Shown: positions 43,331 to 59,530, counted from the first letter of the stretch. The stretch is 64,000 nt of DNA from Cyclaneusma minus (GCA_037179335.1 JAKZHN010000002.1:186001-250000), one strand, 5' to 3'. The notes: generated by a model not told the origin, from the sequence alone. A program made the numbers and translations.

Positions 43331-46300
43331 ATTCAAAATGTTTTTAATTAAAAAAAGCGGATATTAATTTTTAATTATAATATTATTCAAACTTTTACAA
43401 TTCTAGCAAATTTATATATTATTATTTAATTTAGCAATTAATATAAATAGCAAAGCGTATTTTAATTTTAATTTTCGAATAAATCCTTTATTTAATTGGT
43501 TATTTAGCCATTTGCAAATATATTTAAATTTAATTAAAGATAAGAAACAATTTTTATAATATAAAATTCTAATTTTTAGCATTAATTCAATTTTGTAATT
43601 AAGTGTTTAATAGGGAGGAAATTTATTAATACTTTGCAATAGAAACCCAGCTATTATATTATAAAGCTATTTTGGAAATTTTAATTTAATATTAGATTTT
43701 AATAATTCGGGCTTTTCAATTAAAAATTTATTAGTATTAGTTTTAATAATCTAATTAAAGGCCAGCAAATAGGATTTGCAATAAAAAAGGAAATTATAAA
43801 AAACCGGAGAAAAACTCCGAAAATAAACTAAATCAGCTATGCTAAATAGGGCGTTTTTAAAAACGGAGTTTGGGATATTAGAAGGGAATTTAATTAGAAA
43901 GGGGGTTCGTTTAGTTATTATAATACGATTAAATTCATATTATAAAATCCGTATTATTTAAATTCCTTGCTATTTATAAAAAAAACCCAAAATTCTAAAT
44001 TGCTACTATTTTTATATTGTTTATATCGGTTAAAAAATGGCAAAAAAATATTTAATTGCGGAAATAATTCTTTATCAAATTTCTTTATAGCAATATGAAT
44101 TTCGGCGAATTTTCTGGCCTAGTAATTCCAAATAAAAAATAATATAGTAATTAAACGGATTTAATTCTTAATTTTTAATAATATATAGCCTATAAAATTA
44201 TATTGGTGTCCTAAAATAAACTTAAATTTAATATTAAACGCTAAATAGCAACTATTTAAAACTTATTACCAATATTGCTTAATATAATATTTTAAACTAT
44301 TAAAATTAAATAGATTTTAATTGAATATAAAAACAGTTATTTACAATACGTTTAATTAAAAGAAATTTATAATTTAATAAAAATACCGGTATAGCTTTAA
44401 TTAATATAGGCCAAATTTTTTAAAAAAAAGGCAATTGCTTTAATAATATAAAAAGCGCTATTTAAACTCTTTAAAATTTCAATTAAAATTGGGATTATAA
44501 AGCAAAAGCTATAAATAGCTAAAAATAATTAATTTAATTTTAATTAATTTAATAATAAAAATACTCATTTTTATATATTTTTAAATCCGGATTAAAGCAA
44601 TAATGATTTTAATTATAATAGTATTAGATTTTCTATTTGCTAAAATAAATAGCTTGGATTTATACAAAGTAAAAATAGGGAGTTAATATTATTTTATAAA
44701 ATTTTAATTAATAAACCCGGTATTAAAGCAGCCGCTATCAATTAAAATATTTATAAAAAAATTAATATATTTGAAAAATAAAAATAAGCTAATAAAAATT
44801 AAATTTTCAAAATTAATTAAGCAAATATAAAAAAAACCTTAATATTATATATAAAATACTATAATTACAAATATTCAAATAAAAAAACAACAATTAATTG
44901 ATTTTGAAAAAACACAATATCACTCACGCTAAAATAAATTCTTAACTAAATTATAGTATTATGTTTTAAAACCAAGCCTATTTGTATTATTTTATTCAAT
45001 TTATTTTATTGCTATATAATATAAAACAATCAGGATATTATTATTGCTATTGCAGCCGCAAAAGCAAAGCAGCAATATTAATATAAGCGAAAATTTAAAC
45101 CAATTGCCAATTACCAAAACAATTTTATAGCTTTAAAAATATTAATTTCCAATATTTATATATATTTTAAAAAGGCAAAAAAAAAAACCTTTGCTAGCGC
45201 ATTTCAAAAAACGCTAATAGCTTTTATAATCCAGGGCGCAAAAGTTTTCGCGATTTTTTTGCCGGCCTTTATTTATATTATTAAAGCTTTTATTATTAAA
45301 TCATTTTTATAAAAAACCTATTTATTTAAAAACCCGCTTTATAAATATATACTGTTATAATTAAAATAATATATAAATTGCATTTTGGCGTTTTTATAAT
45401 AGCTAGCACCCTTTTAAATATATTCAATTAAATTTTTGCTTAAATTTTCCAAGGCTTTGTTTTTCTTTCTTTTGCTCCGGAGCTTTTATTAGTATAAAAA
45501 AATAATTATTAAAGCCGGCCTTTTATAAAATAAAAATAAAAATAAAAAAATAGTAAATTAAATAAAAGGCTCTATTTTTAATTAGCCTTTTAAATAATTA
45601 ATTATATCAATTCCAAATTTAATAAACTGGGCTATTTAGGGGTTTTTATAGGCCTTTAAAGGCTTAATAATAGTATAATATTTTTTCAGGCCTTTAATAT
45701 TAAGTAGCCCAAATTTTAATTAAAAACTATAATCGGATTAAATTCCTTTTTTTAAAAAGCTTGCTTTTAAACGCCTTATTCCCCATTTTTATATACAGAA
45801 TATTTAAAAATCTGTTTTTACTAAAATAAATAAATAAATTATAATTAATCGGATTTTGGAAAATAATAGGAAAATCTATTTAAAATTAAAAATCCTTTAA
45901 GCAATGTAGTTAAAAACGATATTAAATAATAGTAAAAAGCACGGCCTTTTAATTATTAAATGCGTTTTAGCGAAATAAATTAATAAATTTATTAAAATGC
46001 ATATATTATTGAATTTGCAAATAAAGGACTGCAAGCTATTTAAAATCTATTTCAGAATTATTTAATATTTTAATTATTAATATTAGGAATATATTGGAAA
46101 AATATATATTAAAAATATTTTAATTTGCAATAAATATATAAAAGCTTATTATATTAAAAACTGCTTTAAAATAAAATTATTGAAATAGGCTAATTGCAAG
46201 CGTGTTATATATATATATATAAAATCCTAAAGTTTAAATTCAAAATAATATATTAGCGCTTTAAAAATAAATTTATGTTTTATAGCAAAAATATAACCAA

Positions 46301-49300
46301 AATATTATTTTAGCCAATTTTTTAATAAAAAAAGCTTTTTTGCAAAAGGGTTAAAAAAATTCCCCGCCAATTTTAAATAAAATAAAAGAATATCCAAATA
46401 TAGGCCGTTTTTTTGCTTTATTTCCGAGTTTTTAATTTTTATTCTTTTTAAAAAAAAATTAATTAAAGCTTTTTAAGCAATTCCAATAGCTATTGCTTTT
46501 ATAGCAAGTATATACGCGTTTTGGCTATAAAATGCAAATATTAATAAAAATATAAAAATAATAAAAAACTCTACATAAATGTATAATAATTATTTTAAAT
46601 ACTATAATATAATATGTATAAATTAGTAAAAATACTAAATTCAATACTGAATTTAATAAATTTAGCTAAGAATTTACGAATTTTTATTATTTAAAAATTA
46701 TAAATTAATTCAAATATATAAGCAATGAAAAATCCCAATATCAATAGCTTTTATACCACTTTTTCATTTAAAAACTATTTTAAAATAGCTATTTATATTA
46801 ATTAAAAAATCCCAATTAATAGCTAAAAAATTCGCTATTTTTTTAGCAAATTTTATATTAATTAATTTGCATTTTAGCCCTAAAGTAATTCTTTTTAAAT
46901 TTTTAAATTTTAAATTTTTTTAATTTTTTAAAACCATATAAAAACAATATTATAAAATTTACTTCTTTTATTTTAAAGGCTAATTTTACCAAATAGCCAA
47001 TAAAATATATTTTAATAATAAAAAGTTTTAATTTTTACTATTTGCTATAAAACTCAATAAAAATATTTACCTTATATAAATATTTTTATATTTTAACGGC
47101 TATTATAAAGCAATATTTATACCGGCTTTTGATTTTCCCAAATACAATTATATTTAATACCAAAAAAGCAAAAATAATTATAAATTTTATTTTATTTATT
47201 TAAAATATAACAAGTATATTATTTCGCTATTAAATCCGTTAAAATCTAAATTTTCTTTCCAATTACTTATTGATAAAAACGAAATTAAAACTCCGCATAT
47301 TTCAAATTTCTCGTTTTTTAAACAATATATAAAAAAACCAATTTAATAGTCTTTAAAAAACTATTTTTAAATTATTTAGTTTTTATAAATAATTTAGCCG
47401 AATTTAATACCAAAACCGATATTAATAATAGAAGTTTTAAATTGCTAAAAATAATTAATTTAATAATAATAAAAGCAATTTTATAAATAAAGCCAAAAAA
47501 TAGCGCAAAATAGAATAAAATTCTAAATGCAATTAAGCAATTAAATATATTAAAAAGCTGCAAAAAAAGCTTTTTTTAAAATTTAGCTATATAGAAGCAA
47601 GCTAAAAAGGCCACTAAAAAAATAAATAAAGCAAAATAATTATTTAAAAAGCCGATTTTTGTAAAACTTCCCAAAATCTTAATTTTCTTTAAAAACTCAA
47701 AAAATAAATAAAAATAAAAACCTATATTTTTCCCAATTTTCTAAAATTCCCATTACTATCATACCAAAATTTGCCTTTAGCAACTAATTTCTATAATAAT
47801 TATAAAATCCTTAAAATAAAAATATTCCTTTTATTATTTTTAGCCAATTTAACAAATTTAAATAATTACCAATATCTTTTGAAATTTTTAAAAAACAATT
47901 GAAAAAAAGAATTAAAATATTAAAAAATCTTTTTATAAGCAAAAATCCTATAAAACTATTGGATTATCCAGCATTTTATTTTATATTTAAAAAACTATAT
48001 TATAAATAACCAAAATATATATTTGGAAATTATTTACAATTTGCTTAAAATAGGGCTATTACCCCAATTAATTTAAAATAGCTTATATAATTGTTTTTTT
48101 AAAAACCAGGCAAAAAGAATTATATTATATTTATAATTTATAAACTAATAACTTTTTTAAATACTTTGGAAAAAAATCTTAAAACATTAATAGCCAAAAA
48201 ATTAATTACTTTAGCCAAGCAATATTTTTTATTTCTTTTTTAATAAATAAAAAGCAAAAGCAAAAAAAAGCATTTATATAGTATTAAAGCTATTAACCAA
48301 TCAAATTTATAAAATTTGAAATCGAAATCTGTAATAAATAATATTAGTTTTTAGCCTTAATATTTTGAAAACATTTAATAATTTTTTTTTATAAAAAACT
48401 AATTTATATTTTATATAGTAAAAACATCCCGGCGCATTTTTAAAAGAAATTCAAAAATTTCTATTAAATTATAAAATTATTTTCAGCATTAATAATAAAA
48501 AGTTGGAAATATTTAAAATTAATACCGGCATTTTTTAAAAATTCCTAATATTACCTTTCTTTAAAAATTTAAAATTTTTACGCAATTGTAATCCGTTATA
48601 TAAATTAATTATAGCTATAGGCTTTATTAACAATATTAGTATATTAATATAAAATTAATTAACCTTTATAAATATTTTTTAAAAAAACAATTAATTAAAA
48701 CTTTTTAAATTGGGCAATAAAATACAAAGCTATATTTGCGCTTTAAAAGTACAAATTTATATACTTTTCAAGCAAATTAAGCGCAAAAATATATATTATA
48801 AAATCCAAATTAATAACATCATTATTATTTAAAAAAACCAAATGCGCATTTTAAATTTGCAGCTAAATCCCAAGCTTAAATAAAAGTCTTATTTTAAATA
48901 TAAATTACATTTTTTTTTAATTTTAAGCAATATTCAAATTTATAAAATTAATATAAAAAGCATTATTAAATAAAATTTGCATAATATGTACAGCAATAAT
49001 AAAAACGGCTATGATTTATAGAGCATTAATTATATATATATTAAAAAACAATAGCAAAAATTTCATTAAACCAAGCTATTTATAGCCGCTAATAATTAAA
49101 TAAAACAATGCTTTTAAATTATCAATAAACGTATTTAAAGCCACCCCAATTAGGCTATTAAAGACCAAGGCAAAAATCGCCTTTTTATATATATATATAT
49201 ATAAATTTATTAATTGCCAAAAAGCAATATAAAATACCAGACCGCATTTATAAAAAATTAAAAAATATTATTAAAAAAAACAGCCTGCTAAAAACCGCTA

Positions 49301-51271
49301 TTAATAACTAAATAAAAATAATTTAAAAAGCTATTATCGGATTTATTAATTAATAATTAAATTCGCTAGGCAATATAATATAAGACTGCTAAATTAAATT
49401 CATCAAAAAAATTAAATTAGCCACAATTTTGGCTAATTGAAAAGATAAAAATAAAAGCCTAGTTTTAATATAAACCAATTTATAATTAATTAAAAAAGCA
49501 AAAACCAATTTTTTTATATATAATAAAAAATAAAAAAATAAAATCCCGCCTAAATAATGCACTTTTGCTTATAGTAAAAATAAAATACTGCCAAATTACT
49601 CCAATTTTTTTTAATATTTTCCCTAGTTTTTAATATTCTTTAGCAATATAATTTAAAAAAAATCGAATTTAATTTCCTTTTGCTAAGCATAAAATTTTAA
49701 ACTATATATTTTAATATTTATATAAATACTTTTATTAAATAGACAAATATATTTTAATTTAATATATTAGAAGCTTTGCTTTATTAATTACTAAAATATA
49801 ATTACTATTAAAAAAGATTCAAAGGCCATTATTAAATGGATTTCTTCTAAAAAAATATTAAAATAAGTTATTTTTATTAATCCGGTTTTAAAAGCTATAA
49901 ATAATAATATAAAATACCGAAAATAATTAGCAATTAAGGCCAAGCGGCTGCTATTAAATTAAAAAGCCTTAAAAAGCCTTAAAAAAACGGAAGAAAAAAA
50001 AAGAAAAAAATTATATAGCAGAAAAATATTTTGGAATAAAAAATAGAATATAATAAAAAAAGCCCAAAAAATTATAAATTTTAAAAAAATATAAAATCAA
50101 AAATATTATTAGCCTTATACAATATTGCATTATTATAACCCTTGCAGCCCTAATAATAAAATATAAGCCGGCTTAAGCTTATTTAAAAGGCTTAAAAAAT
50201 TTAAAAAAGCTCTTTGCCTTTTTAAAAATAATAAAAATTATATTAAATATTTCTTATTAATTAAAATACCTTTTTAACGGGATCCCGGTAAACGGACGCT
50301 GGTTTCTTTATCTATAATTAGGTTTTTCAATATAAATAGCTTAATTTACAATCTGCGCTTAGTTTGCAAATTTATTAAATAAATAAATCGGACGTTAAAT
50401 TAAAAAAAAAACATTAAAATGCCTTTTAGCGATAATTTAAATTGGAGAATTGCTATTTTCCTGCTAGCTGTCCTATTTAATAGCAGCAAAAACCTTATAA
50501 ATTAATTGCTAGTTATTAAATAATATTATAATTAATAAATAGAATTTCCAAAACAAAAAAAACTAATAGCTATCCCTAATGCTACCGGCAATTGTTTTTT
50601 ACAGCCGTAATTTTTTAAAGCGCCGCTATTATAAATCTGGCCAAATTAAAAATTATATTAAATTGCAAAAAGAAATGCAAATAAGTTTTAATTTAAATTA
50701 TAAATATTGGCGGCGGCCTTTTTAAAGCAATAATTAATTTAATAATTTGCCTTTTTGCAATAGAAATAAAGTTTAAATTGCTAATAATAATCTTTTTGCT
50801 TTTTTTTAAATATATTTTAAACAACCTTAAAAGGAAAACAAAAAAATCCATAAAATTACCAAGATTCTTAATAAACTAAAAATTAATAATACGCTAAAAC
50901 GCAAAAATTTAAGACCTGGATTAGAAATTAATAATACCGTTTAATTTGGTTAATTAATTATATTTAAAGGCTTTTGAATCAATAGTATAGCTATAGTTAA
51001 TATAATTTTTATTGCAAAATCAATTGAAAATCTTTTAATATATAAATACCTATTTATTATAATCGCTTTTTTTAAAAACCATATAAAAAAAGTAAGCGCG
51101 GGCTGCAAGCAAATTTAAAACTTTCTTGCAAAATCCAACGATTTTAAATTTAAAAATAGATTTGGCTTGGGCCGCTTTAAAATTAAATTTGGTAAACAAA
51201 GCGGGATTTTTTTTATTTTTTTTTAAGCTTTTTTAAAATTTCCTAGGCTTTTTTAACTTTATTTATTACAA

Positions 51272-51489
51272 TGGTCAAAAATAAATTGGCAAATTAAAAT
51301 GCGTTATATATATTCCTTAGCTATAAAAGATATCCGCTGCCTTTTTTAAATAAAAATAGCAGTGTTTAAATATTATATATTAAAAGCCTTGCTTAGCTTT
51401 TTTAATGAATAACGCTTATTTTTTGCGTATTCTTAATATATATATTTTATAAAATGCCCGCAAAGCGCCCTTTTTAGCCCCGTATAATA
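51272..51489 (-). repeat. 3' LTR of the 51.3-58.7 kb retrotransposon
   Basis: Contains AAAAGCCTTGCTTAGCTTTT, TTAATATATATATTTTATAA and AATGCCCGCAAAGCGCCCTT in plus-strand order, all present in the right copy. Begins TGGTCAAAAATAAATTGG on the plus strand where the other copy has TAATTAAAAATAAATTGG. Confidence 0.85.
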
Positions 51490-54400
51490 ATTATCCCCCT
51501 TTTTATAGCTTTAGACCCCAAAGCTTTTAAGTGAGAATTTTTGCTTTTTAATAATTTAATATTTAAGCTTTAATTATTAATTTCGGTTTTTTATTTTAAT
51601 TGTATAAATTAATAGCCTTTTATTAATTTGCTATCATTAATAATCATTTTCGAATTTATTATTGTGCAATTTTTAAAGCTCTAATCTTAATGTATAATTT
51701 GCATTATTTATTATTAAATTAATTTTAAGCTTTTATTTAATTATTTTTATTATTTCAAATTTCCACTTATTTATATTAAAATTTATTGGAAACTTATTAT
51801 TCTCATTAGCTTTATATATATTATATTAAATTTTACGCATGCTTCTTTTATATATACTAAAAAATTAATATAACGGCGGCTCGCTTTAAATAATTAATTT
51901 TAAGATTTTTCTTATTTTTTGCTTTTTTTCCTTTTATATACGCATTATATATTTTTTGCAATAATAATATATTGATGTTTTATTGCGTTTTTAATTTTTA
52001 ATTTTATTTCAATTTCTTTGCCGAATTTTATTTTTTTGTTTTACTTAAAAGAATTATAGCTATTATATTGGATTTTATTAAAGGCTTTATTTATATAAAG
52101 CAGGCTTCCCCGCTTTTATTAGGCTTTTTTTTATTATTGATTTTATATAGACTTTTTAATATACGCTTTTTTGCCGGAAATTAAGTTTTTTTTCTTTTGT
52201 TTTAAATATTATAACCCTTAACAATATTTTTAACCGCAAGCTTTTAGGCCTTACCAATAATAATTAAATTTTATACAAGAAATTCTCTAATTATAACTAT
52301 AATAATAGCAATGCTAAATTTGCAATCCTATTGCAAAATTCAAATTGCGTTTTTATTAAAAGTGTTTTTATATTTTAAATTCGTATTTGCGCCCAATATA
52401 TATAAATTTTTTTATAAACCTTTTTCGCAATAGTTTTAATATTTATAGCTAGGCTATATATAATTTTAAATGCAATTATTATCGCAATAATTATAAGCCT
52501 TTTTATTATATAATAAATTTATACTTTGCTTTTTTTATTTTCTTTTATTAATTAATTTATTATTTTGCAAATTCCTGCTATTTAAATTCCTTTATTTAAT
52601 ATAATTTACCATATTTTTATATTTTACTATTATTATTATGTTAAAATTTAAGCTTTTTTTAATAAAAAAAATACACCAATTATACTATTAAATTAATTTA
52701 ATTGAAAAATAATATAAAAGCTGCCGGGATGTTTTTCGCTTTAAAATTTATATTTTTTAAAAATATAAAATATGCAATATTTTTTTAAAATATTAAAGCT
52801 ATAATAATAGCTTTAATTAAAATTATTTTTGCGATTTATATTTTAATATATATAATAATTAATATTTAATTTTATTTAAGAAATTTAATTTCCGTTTTCT
52901 TTTATATATATTTAATTAAAATATAAATAAATTATGATTTTGATTATTTTTTAATAATATTTTATTTAATATAAAAAAACCGGGCTTTTAGCAATATAAT
53001 ATAATAATATAAAATATAGGAATTATAAATTTAATAAATATAAATTATAATTAATAGCTAGCTTCATTTAATAAATATTATAAATTTTTTAATTTTGCTA
53101 ATTAAATATATTTTTATATCATAAATCTTTTTTTAATTAAATTATTTAATATATAGAATTTATGGTTTTTATTTATATATTTTATAGTTTTTAATTAAAT
53201 CAAGCTTATTAACTAATTTCCAATTTTTTAATTTAATGTTTTATAAAAAATAATTCAAATTAATTTAATTTAATTATAAAAAAAATCGAATTTATATTTT
53301 TATATTTTAAATATTTTAATTTTTGCTTTTATTTGCTATTGCGTATAATTGGGCGTTTTCCATCCAAATATAAAATTAAAGCTAGCTTTTTTTAAAAAAA
53401 GATTAAAGCTTGCGCTTTTTTTATAATTTTCCTGTTATTATTATAATTTAATTTAAAAAAAAACTTAATAAATATTTTTAAAATTATTAAAATATTTTCA
53501 AACATTTTTTTAAGCCAATATTTAATTTTATTTTTAGCTTTAGCTTTTTTAATATATACAAAATATAACCTATTTCTTTATACTATATTTTTTTTCGATT
53601 TTTTATTTTTAATTATGTTTAGTATTTTTAAAATTTTTAAAATACGATTTATATATATTATTTTAAAATGCCTTAGTGAATTTTAAAAAACTAATATAAA
53701 AAACATTATACAAATTTTCCATATAAAATTTAAATAGAAATTTTAAATAATACGCTTAGGCGTTTATTTTTTTAATAATAAAAAAAATGCTTATATATTT
53801 TTTTATTAGTTTTTCGATTTTAAAGCGCATATTTTTAATAAATAAATAAACCCAATTCCCTTTATTAAAATTTAAAATTTCATATTTTTTTGCATATTGC
53901 TTAATATATTTATTAATAGCATTTTTTTAATTCTTGCAATAATATATATTTATTATATTGTAGTTTTTTATTGTTTTATATTAAATATTTTAATTTTTAT
54001 AAATTATATAAAAAAATTAATACTAAGTTGCAAATAATGTTTATATATTATAAAAAAAGAAATTTCTTTTAATATCTTTATTTTATATTATTACAAGCAA
54101 ATTCTATTATAGCTAATTAAATTACCTAATTTATTTTATTATTATTATAATAGCATTATATATAAGCTTTTAAAATCTGATTTACTTGCTTTATTTATCT
54201 ATTTATTTAAAAGTAAAATACAATATTATATTTGCGTATTATATAAAATTTATAATAAAAGGCTTTTTATTATATATTAGTAAATATAAAGCCATAATTA
54301 AATATAATAGTTTCAAAAGAAATTGATTAAAACTTATGCATTAATATTTTAAATTATATATATAAATTGCGCAGTGTTAATATAATAATGTATTAGTATT

Positions 54401-57400
54401 AAAATAATATTATAATTTTAATAATCCTATAATAAAATCCTATAATAAATATATTTATAATTTATTAGCTAAAGGCAAAAGCTATAATTAATTATAAAAT
54501 ATATATTGGCAAATATGTTTTTCCTAATAAATATAGCAATTATATATATAATTCTATGTTTTTATTTTTATATTTAATTAATAATATTTATAATAAATTA
54601 ATATTAATATTTAATTTATTTTAAAATAGACTATTAATTTTCTATTATAATAAATATATAAAACTTTATTATATAACATATTTGCTATAAAAATATACAA
54701 TTTGCTTTTTTTATATAATACACTATTTTTAAATTACTATTATTTATTTTTGTATAATATAAATTAGCTTTATATTTCCGCTATATATTTATTATTATTT
54801 TTAAATTTTGGAAATAATTATAAAGCTTGCTTTAATTATTCCGGCTTTTAAATTTTTATAATTTAAATAAAATATAGTTTTTTATTTAAAAATTCGTTTT
54901 TATAATATATAAATAAAGCGTGCAATATTCATTTCCCGGCTTAATAATTTTAATTAAAATGCAATTTCCATATTTATAAAAATAGCTATATTTCTTCAAA
55001 ACTATATATTTAATATATAATTAAATAAATAGCGGAGCTTTTACTATAATATTAATAAAAATGTTTTTAATATTCTTGCTTAAATATCTTTCATTGCGTT
55101 TTTATAATTTGGCCTATAAAATAAAAAATTAATAGAACTTCTAATTTTCACAATATATTTAATTTTAAAATTATAGGATTTTAATTTTATAGCCTATTTT
55201 GCTTTTTTTTACGTTTATAAAATAATGCAAATTATTATAATTTAAAAGCATTTAAATTTTATAATATAAATTTTTAATATATTGCCTTTAATATTGAAAT
55301 AATTCCATAATTGCAAGCAATTTAATATTATATATTTAATATATTAATTTTACGCCGGTTAGTTTACAAAATTCAAAAGCTATTAAATGTTAATAATAGT
55401 ATATTGAATTATTTTAAAATCCCTAATATTGCAAGTTTAAAAGCATTATATATAATTCGCAAATATTTTATAAAATTAAAATATCGCAATATTGGCTTAT
55501 TTGCAAATGCGTTTTTAATACGCTAAAAAGCCTTTTACGTTTTTAAAAACTATTTAAATAAGTTTTTTTTGCTATTCATATTATTAATAAGCAAATTAAT
55601 TATAAATAGTATAATTTTATTATAAATATTTAAAATAGCTATATTTTATTCGAAATATTATTTTCCATTTATGTTTCTTTTATATATAAATTCTATAATA
55701 TATATTTTTAAAATCCAATTTAATAACAATTTTGGTTTTTCTTAATTTAGCCAAAAACCTATTAATTAAAACAAATAAATAGCGATTTTTAATAATAATA
55801 TTATTTAATTTCTTTTAATATTTTTTTTAAATACAAATAATATAAAAGCTTTTAATAGCCTTTTTAATTTATAAATTCAGCTTTTTATTAATGCATTAAT
55901 ATTTGTTTTTAATATAATTAGCTATTTTTTTTAAATAGCTTATAAATAAATTAATAAAATAAATTTACTTTAATTTTTATACTATAATTCTAATTTAACT
56001 ATATAAATAATATACCAGCTTTTATTATATTAAAAATATTATTAAAATAGCTTGATGTTTTTGGTTTTTTATATTTTAATTTTGCCGTATATTTTCCGCG
56101 GGTATTTTTAATGCTTGGCAATTTACGGCCTTGGGAATATATTGGAATCCAGTTTTATTTTACCCAATATATATATAATAAATTTTAAATTAAATTTGCA
56201 ATATTGTTTATCAAAAATAGCTTTTTATTTATTTTATTAAATATTATTTTATATAATTTAATATTATATTTCCAGCTTTTATATATACTTTTTTATATAT
56301 AATTTTTATTTATTTATTATATTTAAAATATAAATTATTACGCTTAGCTTTTTTAATTTATTTAGTTTATTTTAAGCAATAAGTTTTTATTTAATTTAGT
56401 ATTTATAAATAAAACTCGCCTTAGCCCAATTGTAATATTTATTATCTATTTATTTAAATTAAAATATATTTAAAAGCAAGTTATATAAATATACAAATAT
56501 TTTATATATTTTAATATTTTGGTGTTTTATATTACCTTTATTAATAAAAATTTTAATAAAAATTTTATAGCATTATTTAATTTTGATTTTATTTTTATTA
56601 AAAATGCAAATTTATAAATATTAATAATATAAAATTCCTGTTTAATTTATTATTAATAAAGGCGGAAACGGGAATTATATTTTAAATATTAATTGCAATT
56701 AAGCAATTAATTATTATATATTTTTATTTTATAGGGAAATTATTAAATTGGGCAATTATTGGCGATTTTTCCTTTCTTTTAATTATTGTATTTATATTTA
56801 TAATTTATAAAATTAGGGGTTTTATTTGCAATTTTTGTAAAAAAAAATTTAATTATATTTATTTTAACTATAATTATTATAATTTTAGTTACGACCAAAA
56901 TTATTTTTATATAATTAACTTTTTTTTTATAATTACCAAAGCCATTACCATTTAAAATATACGCTTTACCGCCGAATTATTTATATTTGCGGGCTTTATA
57001 TTTAAACCTTTAGCAATTTTAATATATTTTCTCTTTATAAATGCAGTCACATAGGCTATAATTATTAATATTATAACTAAAATATAAAAAAAGCCGGGAT
57101 TAATTTTAGCTATATTATTGGCTTTTATTTTAATAATAGCTATTTCTTTTGCTTTTATAATTGGGCTAATATTAAATTACTGTATTATTATCCAAGATTT
57201 TATACGGATTTTATAATTTATTATAATTATTATAATATCTTTAAACCATTTGCATTAAATATATTTTTGGCCTTGAATTGAAAATTAAACCTATTTTTGC
57301 ATTTAATATTTCCGGCCGTATTAAATGTATATTATATATTGATTTATAATTAATTGCTTTATTAAAAAATAAAATTTTATTTAATTTTATTGCAAAGCTT

Positions 57401-58450
57401 AAAAATAAATTAATTATTGAAAAATATAAAAATAATATTTTTAATATAAAAAAATAATATTTTTATTTCGCAATAGAATTTCTTATTTTTTTAAATCGTT
57501 TTAATAAATTAATTTATTATATATAATATACGCTATTATTTCGCATTTATTATATTTAATATTAGATTTTTCTTTTTTTATAAAATCTTTTCCAATTTAT
57601 AATCTATTTAATAATACTACTATATAATATATATGGAATTTTTAAATACAATTAAAACGTAATAAATACAAATTATATTATTTTCCAAAAATAAGATTCA
57701 AAGCTATATATTAAAATAATTTTATAGGCGATTAAATTATTTATAATATTTGCATATATTATATATATAATATAGCTTAATTTTTAATATATAAAATATT
57801 TTAAATATATAAACCTTTTTAATAGCTAATCATTTGTTATTGGAATTTAAGCCAAACGGGCTATATTTATAAATAAAAATTACAATTTTGGCTCGTAATT
57901 TTGCAATTTCTTTTTTAGCTTTAAGTTTTTAACTAATTTGTTAAACGGCTTTTAAATTATTAAAATTGAAATCAAATTAGCCTTAAATTAAATTAGAAAT
58001 AAACGCTTAATTGGCTTTATTTTCGCGCAATATAATTATACCTTTAATTAAAGCGCTTTAATTTTAAGCTTGCCTAGGCTAATTTATATTAATAGGCTAA
58101 TTTGCATTAATAAATTAGCTATTTGGTTAAAAAAGGCCATTAGATAATTTTTAAATTTAAATAAAAAAATCGCTAAATTGCCTGTAATTGCCAATATTAA
58201 TAATAATATTATTAGCAAATATACCATTATTTTTATTATTGCTTAATACGGCTTTTTAATTTAATATAAAAATTACATTAATAGTATTACCAAAATTAAA
58301 TTGCTTTAAAATTAGGAAAAACTGGCTTTTTAAATTTTTAGCAAAATTTAATATATTATAATTGGCATTGGATTTGCGGCTATTTAATTGGATAATTATT
58401 ATTTTACCGAATTATTATTTTTTAAAATAAAAGCAGCTATCTTCTTATAA

Positions 58451-58665
58451 TAATTAAAAATAAATTGGTAAATAAAAATATATTATATATATTTTTTAAT
58501 TATAAAAAATAATTGATTTTTTTAAATAAAAATGGCAGCGCTTAAATACTATATATTAAAAGCCTTGCTTAGCCTTTTTAATAAGCACTGCTTATTTTCT
58601 GCGCATTTTTAATATATATATTTTATAAAATGCCCGCAAAGCGCCCTTCTCGGCCCCGTGTGACA
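58451..58665 (-). repeat. 5' LTR of the 51.3-58.7 kb retrotransposon
   Basis: Same order of blocks as the left copy. Its outer end, CCCCGTGTGACA on the plus strand, is unmutated, whereas the left copy has CCCCGTATAATA. Confidence 0.85.
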
Positions 58666-59530
58666 TTATTAAAAATAATGTATATTTTTTAAAGCGCGAT
58701 TAAAATATTTTTAGCTATTTGCTAAAGCTAAACGCCTGGGTTATTAAAAATTGTAAAAATTAATTTAAAACTAATATACTATTAAAAAAGGCATTAGCTG
58801 CTTAATTTGCTAGTAATATATTGGAGTTTTTAAACTCGGTATTAAAAATCAAAATATTAATAGTAAAAACCTGGCGAATACCAAAAGCGAAATTAAGGAA
58901 TTTTTCTTAGCATTTTAAAAATTTGCCTTTATTGGCCGTAAATTTATTGGGATTAAATATTTAATAATAATAAATATTAAAAATAATGCTATTATTAATA
59001 TTAAAAAAAAATATATAATGTTTTTAAATTATATTATTTTTTTAAATTATATGATTTCTTTAAATTATATAATTTTTTAGCAATAAAATTAAATAGCTTT
59101 ATTTTTCTAAATGAAAAGCGCAATTATTCAAATTAAATTAATATTAAAATAGCGCTGAATTTTAATATATTTAAAATATACGCAATTGGCAAACCGGCAA
59201 AAATTAATAAAGAAAATTTAAAATCAATAATATTAAAAGCTGAATTAATATTATAAAAAAAGTTTTTAAATTTAAAATCCGCAATTGCAGCCGCAAGGTC
59301 AGGATAATAAATTTAAAAGCCCTGTATAAAAACTATATAAAAGCGGCAAAGCTTTTCGGGATTAATAACAAAAATAAATTTATTAATAGTTATTTCGAAA
59401 TAATTTAAAAATTTAGCTAGCAAAAGCTAATAACGGTTAAAATCATAATTAATAAATGTTCATTAATATTTTGCATTAATTTGAGCGAAAATTAAAATAA
59501 TTAGCTTATTTAAAGCAAAAACTAAAGGCT

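Larger units (their letters stand above)
51272..58665 (-). mobile_element. LTR retrotransposon with both LTRs, RIP-degraded
   Basis: LTRs at 51272-51489 (218 bp) and 58451-58665 (215 bp) align end to end with mostly C/T and G/A differences. On the minus strand the LTR starts TGTCACACGGGGCC and, from the left copy, ends TTTGACCA. Just upstream of the left LTR on that strand is AAAAAGGGGGATAAT, a polypurine tract, so the left LTR is the 3' one. Total 7.4 kb. A 5-bp target duplication is not evident (TACAA versus TTATT). Near 54,960-54,880 the minus strand reads ILIKIIKPGNEYCTLYLYYK, faintly like the gypsy RT block LIRIKEGDEWKTAFRTRYG. Confidence 0.75.
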
